64,000 bases of DNA from Psychrobacter immobilis (GTDB taxonomy: Bacteria; Pseudomonadota; Gammaproteobacteria; Pseudomonadales; Moraxellaceae). The notes beneath the pieces were generated by a model. It worked only from the letters and a program-made list of their open reading frames with translations, did no database searches and was not told where the DNA came from. Below are positions 10,842-18,715 of the stretch, in pieces; positions within the stretch are counted from its first letter, which is position 1; the number at the start of each line of letters is the position of its first letter. The position numbers were made by a program, and so were the translations under genes. Where the stretch lies: contig CAJHAA010000014.1 of assembly GCA_904846265.1 (NCBI GenBank), forward strand, positions 21,225 through 85,224. Direction: 5' to 3'.

Positions 10842-13800
10842 GTGATATCAGCACCGCTTATTGAGTATTTAAAAAAGGGAATATTTACCCTCCTTGGGTT
10901 AATACTGGCCGTTTATCTATTTGTCATTTTGATGACATATACCAGTAACGATCCTAGTTGGTCGCATATCAGTAGCGATATGACCACGATTAATAATGTA
11001 GGCGGCGAATCGGGTGCTTGGTTATCTGACTTGCTTTATAGCTTCTTTGGTTTTGGTGCATGGTGGCTGCTAGCGTTTGTGGTTTATGAGTCTATCCTTA
11101 TTTGGTGGGACAACAAGCCAACGTTTTGGCTGATGCGAGTGGTTGCTTATGTATTTTTATTATTAAGTGCCAGTGCTTTGTTTGCACAATTGGTGGCGTT
11201 AGTACAGCAATTGACCAATCCAGGAACGCTAGGGCTGGAAAGCGTGGCTGGTGGCATTATTGGGTTTGAATTACAGGCGCGTTTGGCACAGCTTTTATCG
11301 CAGTGGGGGAGTGTGATTTTCTTGACGGCATTCGTCATTATTACCGCGACCTTTGCCTTTAATATTCATTGGCTAGCGATTTATGAGAAGGTTAAGGCGC
11401 TATCGTGGCTTGGCTCAGGGGTGAAGCGTCAGGGTAGAATGCACGATAGCGTATCAACCACGCCAGAGAATATTAATGCCAAGCAAAATGATGAAAATAT
11501 AGCCAACAGTAACGCGAAAAAAGACGCAGCCGATCACGAGCAGCTGCCACTTGAGTTGCAAGTTGCTGGCAATGCTCAAGCCGTAGACAACAGCGGTCGG
11601 TTCAGCAATGTGTTGTCAGAGTTCTTGGCAACGTCAGGGTTGGCTGAGAGCGTTAAAGCTTCTGTAGTTGCCGCAACACAAGCGGCGATGCCTAATTCAG
11701 CTGCTAAATCTAGTCGTGAGAATAGTGAGCCTGTCCCTGTCTCAGTAGAAACACCTAGCAGTACTGTTCAAAATCTAGCAAGTCATACGACTACATCGAC
11801 GCCGTCAAGTCCTGCCATGACTGCTATCCGTAAAGTTGAGCCAAGCTTTGCTTGGAATGACGCCAATACTGTCGATGACTTGTTAGCCAGCGAGCAAAAG
11901 GCTTATCACGCTAATAATATGAACACTTCTGATTCAGCCGCTACTACTTCTGTATATGCTGATAGCAATACTGAGTCGTTAGAGACAGCGGTGCTAGACT
12001 CTACAGCGATATCAGCCGTAGAGATGTCCGAAGCTCAACCAACAGAGAACTTGCCGTCAACAGCTCAGCCATCAATAAATGAGCTGGTATACGGTGAGAC
12101 GGCTGACAAAACGGATAATGAGCTTGAATCGTTTGAGTTAGAGGATAAAGTGGAGGCCGTTGATATACTGGCCGATGCATGGTTGGCAGAGCATGCGGAT
12201 GTCTCAATATCTACAGCTATGCAGTCTGTAGAAACAGGGCAACCTTCAGAAACAGTACAAGCAGCCAATATGACTGAGCTGCCCAGACAAGCAGCAGTCA
12301 CAGCGCCTGCGACAGACTCATCTAATAGCGAAATGAACGACTTTACTGATAAATGGTTTGATGAAGAGTCTGAACTGTCAGAGGATTTCGAGCCTTCTTC
12401 TGTATCTAATGAAGTGAGTGTTGCCAAAACAGTAGACGTAGTTGAACCAGTTGCATCAGTCGCTGATATGACGCCGACCAATACGCCACCGTCTAATCCT
12501 AAACTGCCGCCTACGGTAGAAACCCGAGTCACAGCGTCAGCTATTGAACCAATAGTCGCGTCTAAACCAACGGTAAGTTTTGCGGTACCTGAGGGCGATA
12601 GTAGCAATCATATCACTGATATGATGCCAGAGGATGATAGCGCTGGGGATGTGAATGCGCCCGTTATGCCAGATATTAGTGATGATGCTGCCTTCAGTCA
12701 AAAATCACGCTCGATGCAAACGGCTGCCTATCGTAGTAGCCTAACGCCTATTCCAGAGATTTCTATTTTGGATAAGCCGGACCCTGATCGTAAGCCCAGT
12801 TATACCGTCGCCGAGCTTGAGCAATTGTCAGAGCTATTAGAGATTAAATTACAAGAGTTTAATGTAAAGGCGAATGTGGTCAACGCCATTCCGGGTCCTG
12901 TTGTCACCCGCTTTGAAGTCGAGCTTGCTGCTGGAGTAAAAGCCAGTAAGGTTACCGGTATTTCACGTGATTTGGCGCGCTCGTTATCGATGGCGTCTTT
13001 GCGTGTGGTTGAAGTCATTCCGGGTAAGCCGTATATCGGTATCGAAGTACCCAATAAGCAGCGCGAAATGGTACGTTTGATTGAGCTATTGAATACCGAA
13101 AAATTCCAAGATCCTAAAGCCCAAATCAGCATGGCGATGGGTAAGGATATCGGTGGTAATGCAATCATTACTGACCTTGCGCGCGCGCCGCATATGTTGG
13201 TTGCTGGGACTACAGGTTCGGGTAAGTCGGTATTGGTCAACTCGATGCTACTATCGATGCTACTCAAATATACGCCAAATGAGCTGCGTCTCATTTTGAT
13301 TGATCCAAAGCAGCTTGAGCTTGCCAACTATAATGATATCCCGCATCTATTAACACCAGTCGTCACCGATATGACTGAAGCGGCCAGTGCTTTGTCATGG
13401 TGCGTGGCAGAGATGGAACGTCGCTATCAACTGATGAGTTTACTCAAAGTGCGTAAGCTTAATGAGTTTAATAAAAAGGTCATTGCTGCTGAAAAATCGG
13501 GCAATCCGATGCTTGATCCTTTATGGCGACCTAATGACAGTGTGAGTATCAGCCAAGCACCGAAGCTAAAAACTTTGCCGATGATTGTCATTGTCGCGGA
13601 TGAGTTTGCCGATATGATTATGCAGGTTGGTAAACAAGCCGAAGAGCTTATTACCCGCTTGGCACAAAAATCACGCGCAGCAGGTATTCATTTAATGCTT
13701 GCTACCCAGCGTCCGTCGGTCGATGTCATTACTGGTTTGATTAAAGCCAATATTCCCGTGCGGGCGGCACTACGAGTAAACTCAAAAGTAGATTCGCGGA

Positions 13801-14222
13801 CGATTCTGGACAGTGGCGGTGCCGAAGACATGCTGGGTAATGGTGACATGCTATTTTTAGGGCCTGGGCAAATTGAGCCAGATCGTGTGCATGGTGCCTA
13901 TGTCAGCGATGAAGAGGTCAATCGTGTTTGTGATGCGTGGCGTGAACGCGGTGCGCCCGATTATATTGATAATATGGCAGGCAACTTTGAACTGTCTAGT
14001 CCTAGTGGCGGTGGTAGTACGGCTAACGCCTCTGGTGAGGACGACGACCTTTATAACGATGCTGTGGCCTTTATTATGGAGACGCGAAAAGTTTCTGCTT
14101 CTAGTATCCAGCGTAAATTTAGCATCGGCTATAACCGTGCCGCACGTATTGTAGATTCCATGGAGGACGCGGGGTTGGTCAGCTCAATGGGCAAAAGCGG
14201 TAAGCGTGAGCTATTAATGTAG
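10842..14222 (+). CDS. ftsK: DNA translocase FtsK
   Basis: FtsK is the septal membrane-anchored ATPase that pumps chromosome ends and activates XerCD at dif during division. A GTG start with AAGGCAG upstream is used. The N-terminal ~190 residues hold four membrane helices (FtsK_4TM). An approximately 450-residue Ala/Ser/Thr/Glu-rich linker follows. The motor spans about residues 650-1050 with Walker A GTTGSGKS (near 790), Walker B region MIVIVADEFADMIM (near 915) and ATQRPSVDVITG. The last ~60 residues are the winged-helix gamma domain (KVSASSIQRKFSIGYNRAARIVDSME) that reads KOPS. The 1126-residue length is within the range for long-linker FtsK. It stands alone and has a strong terminator. 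Confidence 0.97.
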   Translation: MISAPLIEYLKKGIFTLLGLILAVYLFVILMTYTSNDPSWSHISSDMTTINNVGGESGAWLSDLLYSFFGFGAWWLLAFVVYESILIWWDNKPTFWLMRVVAYVFLLLSASALFAQLVALVQQLTNPGTLGLESVAGGIIGFELQARLAQLLSQWGSVIFLTAFVIITATFAFNIHWLAIYEKVKALSWLGSGVKRQGRMHDSVSTTPENINAKQNDENIANSNAKKDAADHEQLPLELQVAGNAQAVDNSGRFSNVLSEFLATSGLAESVKASVVAATQAAMPNSAAKSSRENSEPVPVSVETPSSTVQNLASHTTTSTPSSPAMTAIRKVEPSFAWNDANTVDDLLASEQKAYHANNMNTSDSAATTSVYADSNTESLETAVLDSTAISAVEMSEAQPTENLPSTAQPSINELVYGETADKTDNELESFELEDKVEAVDILADAWLAEHADVSISTAMQSVETGQPSETVQAANMTELPRQAAVTAPATDSSNSEMNDFTDKWFDEESELSEDFEPSSVSNEVSVAKTVDVVEPVASVADMTPTNTPPSNPKLPPTVETRVTASAIEPIVASKPTVSFAVPEGDSSNHITDMMPEDDSAGDVNAPVMPDISDDAAFSQKSRSMQTAAYRSSLTPIPEISILDKPDPDRKPSYTVAELEQLSELLEIKLQEFNVKANVVNAIPGPVVTRFEVELAAGVKASKVTGISRDLARSLSMASLRVVEVIPGKPYIGIEVPNKQREMVRLIELLNTEKFQDPKAQISMAMGKDIGGNAIITDLARAPHMLVAGTTGSGKSVLVNSMLLSMLLKYTPNELRLILIDPKQLELANYNDIPHLLTPVVTDMTEAASALSWCVAEMERRYQLMSLLKVRKLNEFNKKVIAAEKSGNPMLDPLWRPNDSVSISQAPKLKTLPMIVIVADEFADMIMQVGKQAEELITRLAQKSRAAGIHLMLATQRPSVDVITGLIKANIPVRAALRVNSKVDSRTILDSGGAEDMLGNGDMLFLGPGQIEPDRVHGAYVSDEEVNRVCDAWRERGAPDYIDNMAGNFELSSPSGGGSTANASGEDDDLYNDAVAFIMETRKVSASSIQRKFSIGYNRAARIVDSMEDAGLVSSMGKSGKRELLM

Positions 14223-14244
14223 CGTTTAGATTATATTAGACAAT

Positions 14245-14280
14245 AAAAAAGACGAGTCACGAGAGTGGCTCGTCTTTTTT
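14245..14280 (+). terminator. Rho-independent terminator after ftsK
   Basis: A 16-bp near-perfect stem (AAAAAAGACGAGTCAC with GTGGCTCGTCTTTTTT, one mismatch or wobble) has a 4-nt GAGA loop. It starts 22 bp after the ftsK stop. Confidence 0.9.
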
Positions 14281-14438
14281 ATTGAAAAAATATGATAACG
14301 CTCATGTCTGAATGACCAATCAGTTTTTTTATCAATTATCAGCACTCGTTTTTTATACTAAACTGACCTTTGTTGATAGCATAAATATCACTCAATTTTT
14401 AGAAGTCTTAGGTTCATTACTCAGCAAGGAGGCAGGTT

Positions 14439-15777
14439 ATGTTTAAAGAATATACCCAATATGATGCCATAGCATTGGCGGCATTGGTCAATGCAGGTGA
14501 AGTCAGCGCTAAAGAGTTGTTAGATGCTGCCGTCTATCAAGCCAATACACTCAATCCAAAATTGAACGCCATCATCCATCGTTTTGATGAGCGTGCTTAT
14601 CATGCTGCACAGGCGGGATTACCCTCAGGTATATTTAATGGTGTGCCTCATCTGCTCAAAGATTTGTCATTTGGCTTTGCCGATGAGCCAATCACGATGG
14701 GCAGTCGTAGTGTTAATATCATCTCTGAGAGCGACAGTGAAATCGTCAAGCGTATGAAAGCCACAGGTGTGAATACCTTCGGCAAAACCAATACGCCAGA
14801 ATTTGGTTTAATCATTACCACCGAACCAAAAGCCCATGGTGCGACTCATAACCCTTTCAAAAAAGGTTACAGCTCTGGCGGCTCATCGGGCGGTAGTGCC
14901 GCGTCAGTGGCGAGCGGTATCGTACCGATGGCGGGCGCGGGTGATGGTGGTGGCTCAATACGTTTCCCTGCTGCTTGGTGCGCCTTATGTCATCGAGCCA
15001 CCTGATGGCACATTTTTGCAAGCAGCGATGCGCGCACCAAGGCAATTAACTATTGCCTTACATCAACAGCCATTGATTGCCAATACTGTGGTGGATAAAG
15101 AAGTGTTAGCCGTATTAGAGCAAACGGCTAAGCAGCTAGAAGCCATGGGTCATCGTGTCATACCCGCTGAGCCGAATATTAATATCGAGCAGTTTTGGCA
15201 TGACTTTATGGTGGTGGTCTGCACCCATACCGCTTTTACCATTGATAATATCGAGCGTGACTTTGGGGCAGAACATATCAAAAACCTAGAGCCTCAAACC
15301 TATAATATGGCATTGCTGGGTCGCTCATTATCAGCCGTTGATTTGGCGCATGCTAAGCATGGTTGGCATCACAGTCAGTATCAAACTGGTTTGCTACTCG
15401 AAACCTATGACATGATTTTATGTCCGACCGTGCCGACACCTGCAGTTAAGCATGGTGTATTGCCACCAAGTCGTATGGATGAAATGCTCATGCGTAGCGC
15501 AGGATTGCTCAATAAGGGCATCGATATGGGTAAGTATGCCTTTAGCTCAGGTATGATCGAAAAGCTTAGTCAGCCTGTACTGGGCAAAATGGCCTTTACA
15601 CTACTGGGTAATATCACAGGATTGCCAGCGATGTCATTACCGGTAGGAATGAGTAAAAAAGGTTTGCCAATTGGGATGCAGCTGATTGGGCGTATGAATG
15701 ATGAAGCGACATTATTCAGTGTGGCAGGGGAGATGGAACGAGCAGGGTTGTTTACCAAGGCAGCCTTTGAGAAGTAA
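14439..15777 (+). pseudogene. Amidase-signature enzyme, broken by an internal deletion
   Basis: The N-terminal part (14439-15005 frame) is a normal amidase-signature protein: catalytic Lys in GVPHLLKDLSF, the Gly/Ser loop GYSSGGSSGGSAASVASG with the cis-Ser, and the nucleophile in GDGGGSIRFPAAWC. Directly after PAAWC the frame runs into a stop. The rest of the enzyme continues in the +1 frame from GAPYVIEPPDGTF (near 14980) to ALFSVAGEMERAGLF at 15777, including the C-terminal block PAMSLPVGMSKKGLPIGMQLIG. Intact relatives have about 60-70 residues between these points (the region after 'GLKPSRGR'), which are missing here. So a deletion of roughly 200 bp that is not a multiple of three has fused the two halves. 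AAGGAGG precedes the start, so the locus was functional recently. The downstream open frame starting at 14836 is not a separate gene. Confidence 0.85.
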
Positions 15778-15808
15778 GTTTGCATTCTATTGATTAAGTA
15801 ATGATTAC

Positions 15809-16702
15809 TTAATCAAATCGATAAATATCCATGCCTAAGCTATGATGCGCCATGCTTTGATGGACAACTGAGACACGCTGACCTGTACCTAGAGCAAAAA
15901 ACAATGGCAACAGATGCTCGTCACTCGGATGAATATCTTTATAGTCAGGATATTGCTGCCAATCTAAAGCACTAGGAATGTCTGTTTTGAGCTGTTGTAG
16001 CAGCCATTGCTTAAATGCTTTAGCCGTTTGGTCAACACTATTTGCTTGCCAGCGTAATGCTTGCAGATTATGGGTAATGTTACCTGAACCGATGATCAGT
16101 ATTTGCTCTTCACGTAGGCGCGCCAGCTGCGCACCCAATTGATAACAGGCGATACTGTCATAATGCTGCGGTAGAGAAACCTGTACGATAGGTATCTCAG
16201 CCTCTGGATATAAGTGCCTGAGCGGTGCCCATACCCCATGATCGCAAGCCCGCACCGGATTGACGCTACAAGTAATACCGCGTGCAGTGAGCTGCTGGGC
16301 AAGGGATTCAGCAAGTGCTGGCTGACCAGATGCAGGGTATTGAAGCTCATATAGCTCAGGCGGAAAACCTGAAAAGTCGTGCCAAGTCTTGGGTTGAGGA
16401 TTACTGCTTATTTCGAGTTTGGCGGATTGCCAATGCGCTGACATAATCAGGATGGCACGTGGCTTTGGTAAGTTTTGCCCGATACGTGCCAGTGCACTGG
16501 TCGTGGCAGATTGTTCAATGGCAAGCGTGGGTGCACCATGCGAGATAAACAATGCTGGTAGCTTAGCTACATTTGACCCTGAAGCAGATACATCTGTCCA
16601 AACACCAGTCGCCGTAATAGGCGTTGGCGAATGAGAGTACGAGTCATCAGGCTGATGAATTGAATGAGGGACGTTAGGTGTCGCATGTTTTGGATATTTC
16701 AT
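15809..16702 (-). CDS. LigB/DODA-type extradiol ring-cleavage dioxygenase (YgiD-like)
   Basis: The protein belongs to the class III extradiol dioxygenase superfamily; the closest characterised relatives (YgiD, plant DODA) open the ring of DOPA using a non-haem metal. Diagnostic blocks are LPALFISHGAPTLAIE, ILIMSAHW, PASGQPALAESL, DHGVWAPLRHLYPEAEIPIVQVSL, ILIIGSGNITHNL and HPSDEHLLPLFFALG. The metal-binding histidines are those of SHGAP, SAHW and the second-half DEHLLP block. The physiological substrate is unknown. Homology starts only about 45 residues in, so the start is uncertain: ATG at 16702 (chosen) or GTG at 16723, neither with a clear Shine-Dalgarno. The N-terminal ~45 residues are Pro/Thr/Ser-rich and may be non-conserved. 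Confidence 0.85.
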   Translation of the reverse strand: MKYPKHATPNVPHSIHQPDDSYSHSPTPITATGVWTDVSASGSNVAKLPALFISHGAPTLAIEQSATTSALARIGQNLPKPRAILIMSAHWQSAKLEISSNPQPKTWHDFSGFPPELYELQYPASGQPALAESLAQQLTARGITCSVNPVRACDHGVWAPLRHLYPEAEIPIVQVSLPQHYDSIACYQLGAQLARLREEQILIIGSGNITHNLQALRWQANSVDQTAKAFKQWLLQQLKTDIPSALDWQQYPDYKDIHPSDEHLLPLFFALGTGQRVSVVHQSMAHHSLGMDIYRFD

Positions 16703-16769
16703 GTAGCGTTTATTAGGGCGCACAGCGATTTTTCAATCTTTTCTATCATTGATATTGTTGCTCATAAAC

Positions 16770-16821
16770 TATCAGCACAGAATATCGGCACAAAATATTA
16801 GCACAGAGTATTAGCACAGAG
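16770..16821. repeat. Four tandem copies of a 13-bp unit
   Basis: Units are TATCAGCACAGAA, TATCGGCACAAAA, TATTAGCACAGAG and TATTAGCACAGAG (16770, 16783, 16796, 16809). The last two are identical. They lie between the rlmH stop and the dioxygenase gene. Confidence 0.85.
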
Positions 16822-16843
16822 TATGGCAGTGTTTAACGATTGC

Positions 16844-17332
16844 TTAATTGCCACGATGATAAGGATGATTGTTGTTGATACTCATCGCGCGATACAATTG
16901 TTCCATTAGCACAACACGTACCAGCGGATGCGGTAATGTCAGCGCTGATAGTGACAATTTTACATCAGCTTTGACTAATACTTCTGGCGATACGCCGTCT
17001 GCACCGCCGATCACCAGTGCAATATCATCGCCTTGCTGCATGCCATCAGCTAATTTATCAGCCAGCCCTTCTGTCGAAATCATTTTACCTTTGACATCCA
17101 ATACCCATAGTTGCTCACGCCCTGAAGCATTATGAGCGGCTAATATTGCCTGTCCTTCTTGCTCACGGTATTGTGCCAAATTGGCATCAGAAGGGTTTTT
17201 TGCACGCTTTGCGGCAGCAATTTCCACGATTTCTGTACTGAGCATAGGTTGGATACGCTTAAAATACTCATCGAACCCCGTCTGTACCCATTTAGGCATT
17301 TTATTACCGACGGTTAAAATCCTTACTTTCAT
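16844..17332 (-). CDS. rlmH: 23S rRNA (pseudouridine1915-N3)-methyltransferase
   Basis: RlmH is the SPOUT-class SAM-dependent enzyme that methylates pseudouridine 1915 in helix 69 of 23S rRNA on 70S ribosomes. The start at 17332 gives the family N terminus MKVRILTVGNKMPKWVQTGFDEYFKR; an upstream in-frame ATG would add nine unrelated residues. The SPOUT knot region shows LWVLDVKGKMISTEGLAD, LVIGGADGV and the invariant C terminus EQLYRAMSINNNHPYHRGN. The 162-residue length is normal. Its usual partner rsfS is not visible next to it. Confidence 0.95.
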   Translation of the reverse strand: MKVRILTVGNKMPKWVQTGFDEYFKRIQPMLSTEIVEIAAAKRAKNPSDANLAQYREQEGQAILAAHNASGREQLWVLDVKGKMISTEGLADKLADGMQQGDDIALVIGGADGVSPEVLVKADVKLSLSALTLPHPLVRVVLMEQLYRAMSINNNHPYHRGN

Positions 17333-17460
17333 AGCCAGTACCACTTTAATTTTAGTCATTAGTAAAATGTAACAAAAGAATTCTACGCTGAAGTGAACGT
17401 AACAAACAAGATTTTACGAAGCTTTTTTATGATTTACTAATCTTCGATAAACAATAGGTC

Positions 17461-18009
17461 TTACATCAAAGCCTGTATGGTTTGCGAGACAGTATCTTCT
17501 GTATTTTGGTCATTATCGCTTACATCAGTTGGGCTAGGTTTTGGAATAATAGTAAGCTTGGCATCAGATTCAAAAACGATGGCTTCCACATCATCGAAAC
17601 GATGCACTCCTTCAGAGCGCATCGCACATTCAATCTCTTGACGAGTCAGCCGCTCAGCGCGCATGGCATCTGGCAAAAACTGCCCTTGATAGAAAACAAT
17701 ACGCGGCTCTGACAAAATAAAACTGCTAAATTGCGGTGAGATAGAGGCGTATTTCGTAACTAAAAACTGCAATAGATAAAGTACTAAAATCGATGAAACC
17801 CCTTCGACAAAAGGAATGTCTTTGAGCAAAATAGTACTGGCACCAAGTGAACCGATCATCACGGTGACGATCCAATCAAAATTATTGAGCTGCGAGGTGG
17901 AGCGTTTACCTGAGACTTTAGTCACCAGTACGATCAACACATAAACCATGACAGTTGTCAAAACGATGCGTCCAAGCTTGTCTATATTGTCAAAAAAAAC
18001 CATGTCCAT
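17461..18009 (-). CDS. DUF421 (YetF-like) membrane protein
   Basis: A 182-residue protein with three N-terminal membrane helices (about residues 12-90), followed by the conserved cytosolic DUF421 domain with FILSEPRIVFYQGQF and a helical RLTRQEIECAMRSEGVH segment leading to VEAIVFESDAKLTIIPK. The family is widespread in sporulating and non-sporulating bacteria, but no biochemical function is established. A ribosome-binding site (AGGAG) precedes the ATG. The gene is separated from rlmH by about 130 bp and is probably transcribed alone. Confidence 0.85.
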   Translation of the reverse strand: MDMVFFDNIDKLGRIVLTTVMVYVLIVLVTKVSGKRSTSQLNNFDWIVTVMIGSLGASTILLKDIPFVEGVSSILVLYLLQFLVTKYASISPQFSSFILSEPRIVFYQGQFLPDAMRAERLTRQEIECAMRSEGVHRFDDVEAIVFESDAKLTIIPKPSPTDVSDNDQNTEDTVSQTIQALM

Positions 18010-18156
18010 GATAAATGCTCCTATTAAAATATAAAACCGTTAATCAGCCACAATCATCCAAAAGATTACCCATTAAAGTTAGCCTAACGGATTTTATGTA
18101 TTAATAGGGAGAAAAATTTGTAGCACCTTGTAGAGGTTTGGCTGAGGTCTCCTCGC

Positions 18157-18672
18157 TCACATAGTTTTGCGTTTGGGGTCAAGCAGGCGATTGATCGCCC
18201 AAAGACTGATGCGAGCACTGACCAGTGTCAGCACCAATATCATCACCAACGATGAGACCAATGGCAATGGTTGCTGGACGGCCATCTCTAGTAGGACTTC
18301 GCGATTTACCGCATCAAACAACCAAAACCATATGGCTAAGAAGTAAATGACAGTCAGTAGCCAGACCACCGCGACGCCGCCAAACATTAAGCGATTGATT
18401 TCACCGCTATTCAATGCGCGCTGCTGATGTTTGATAAATTTATGAACCGCGATATAAGCCCCGATAATGATAGACAATACCGTTACCAGTTGCGAATTCA
18501 CAGCAAGCTTGGTTTGAATCATCATAAATATTGCGCTAGCAAGCGTATAGCCTATCGCGAAATATCCTACATATTGTGTCAGTTTAGGCTGCGCTGACTC
18601 ATGGTTTTTCGGCAGCGGCTTGCCACCTGAATGAGTCTTGGATTTATTGAGATTGGTTGTCTTGCGTGACAT
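18157..18672 (-). CDS. Small four-helix membrane protein of unknown function
   Basis: A 171-residue protein. The start at 18672 is preferred because AAAGG lies eight bases upstream; the longer frame would overlap the end of dacB. A lysine-rich N terminus (SRKTTNLNKSKTHSGGKPL) precedes four predicted membrane helices: YVGYFAIGYTLASAIFMMI, LVTVLSIIIGAYIAVHKFI, FGGVAVVWLLTVIYFLAIWFW, and LVSSLVMILVLTLVSARISL. The layout resembles the ABZJ_00895-type membrane proteins of Acinetobacter, but this is only a topological impression. It follows dacB by 43 bp on the same strand and may be co-transcribed. Confidence 0.6.
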   Translation of the reverse strand: MSRKTTNLNKSKTHSGGKPLPKNHESAQPKLTQYVGYFAIGYTLASAIFMMIQTKLAVNSQLVTVLSIIIGAYIAVHKFIKHQQRALNSGEINRLMFGGVAVVWLLTVIYFLAIWFWLFDAVNREVLLEMAVQQPLPLVSSLVMILVLTLVSARISLWAINRLLDPKRKTM

Positions 18673-18715
18673 AAGTGAACCTTTATAAAGGTGAAAAATA
18701 GGATGTGAAAAACAC

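Noticed and set aside
12065..12607. A 180-residue minus-strand Ser/Thr-rich ORF opposite ftsK
   Set aside because: It mirrors the low-complexity linker of ftsK and has no ribosome-binding site.
14836..15777. A separate plus-strand gene of 313 residues downstream of the amidase start
   Set aside because: Its first ~45 residues are the shifted reading of the amidase Gly/Ser loop; the rest is the C-terminal half of the same enzyme. It is part of the pseudogene.
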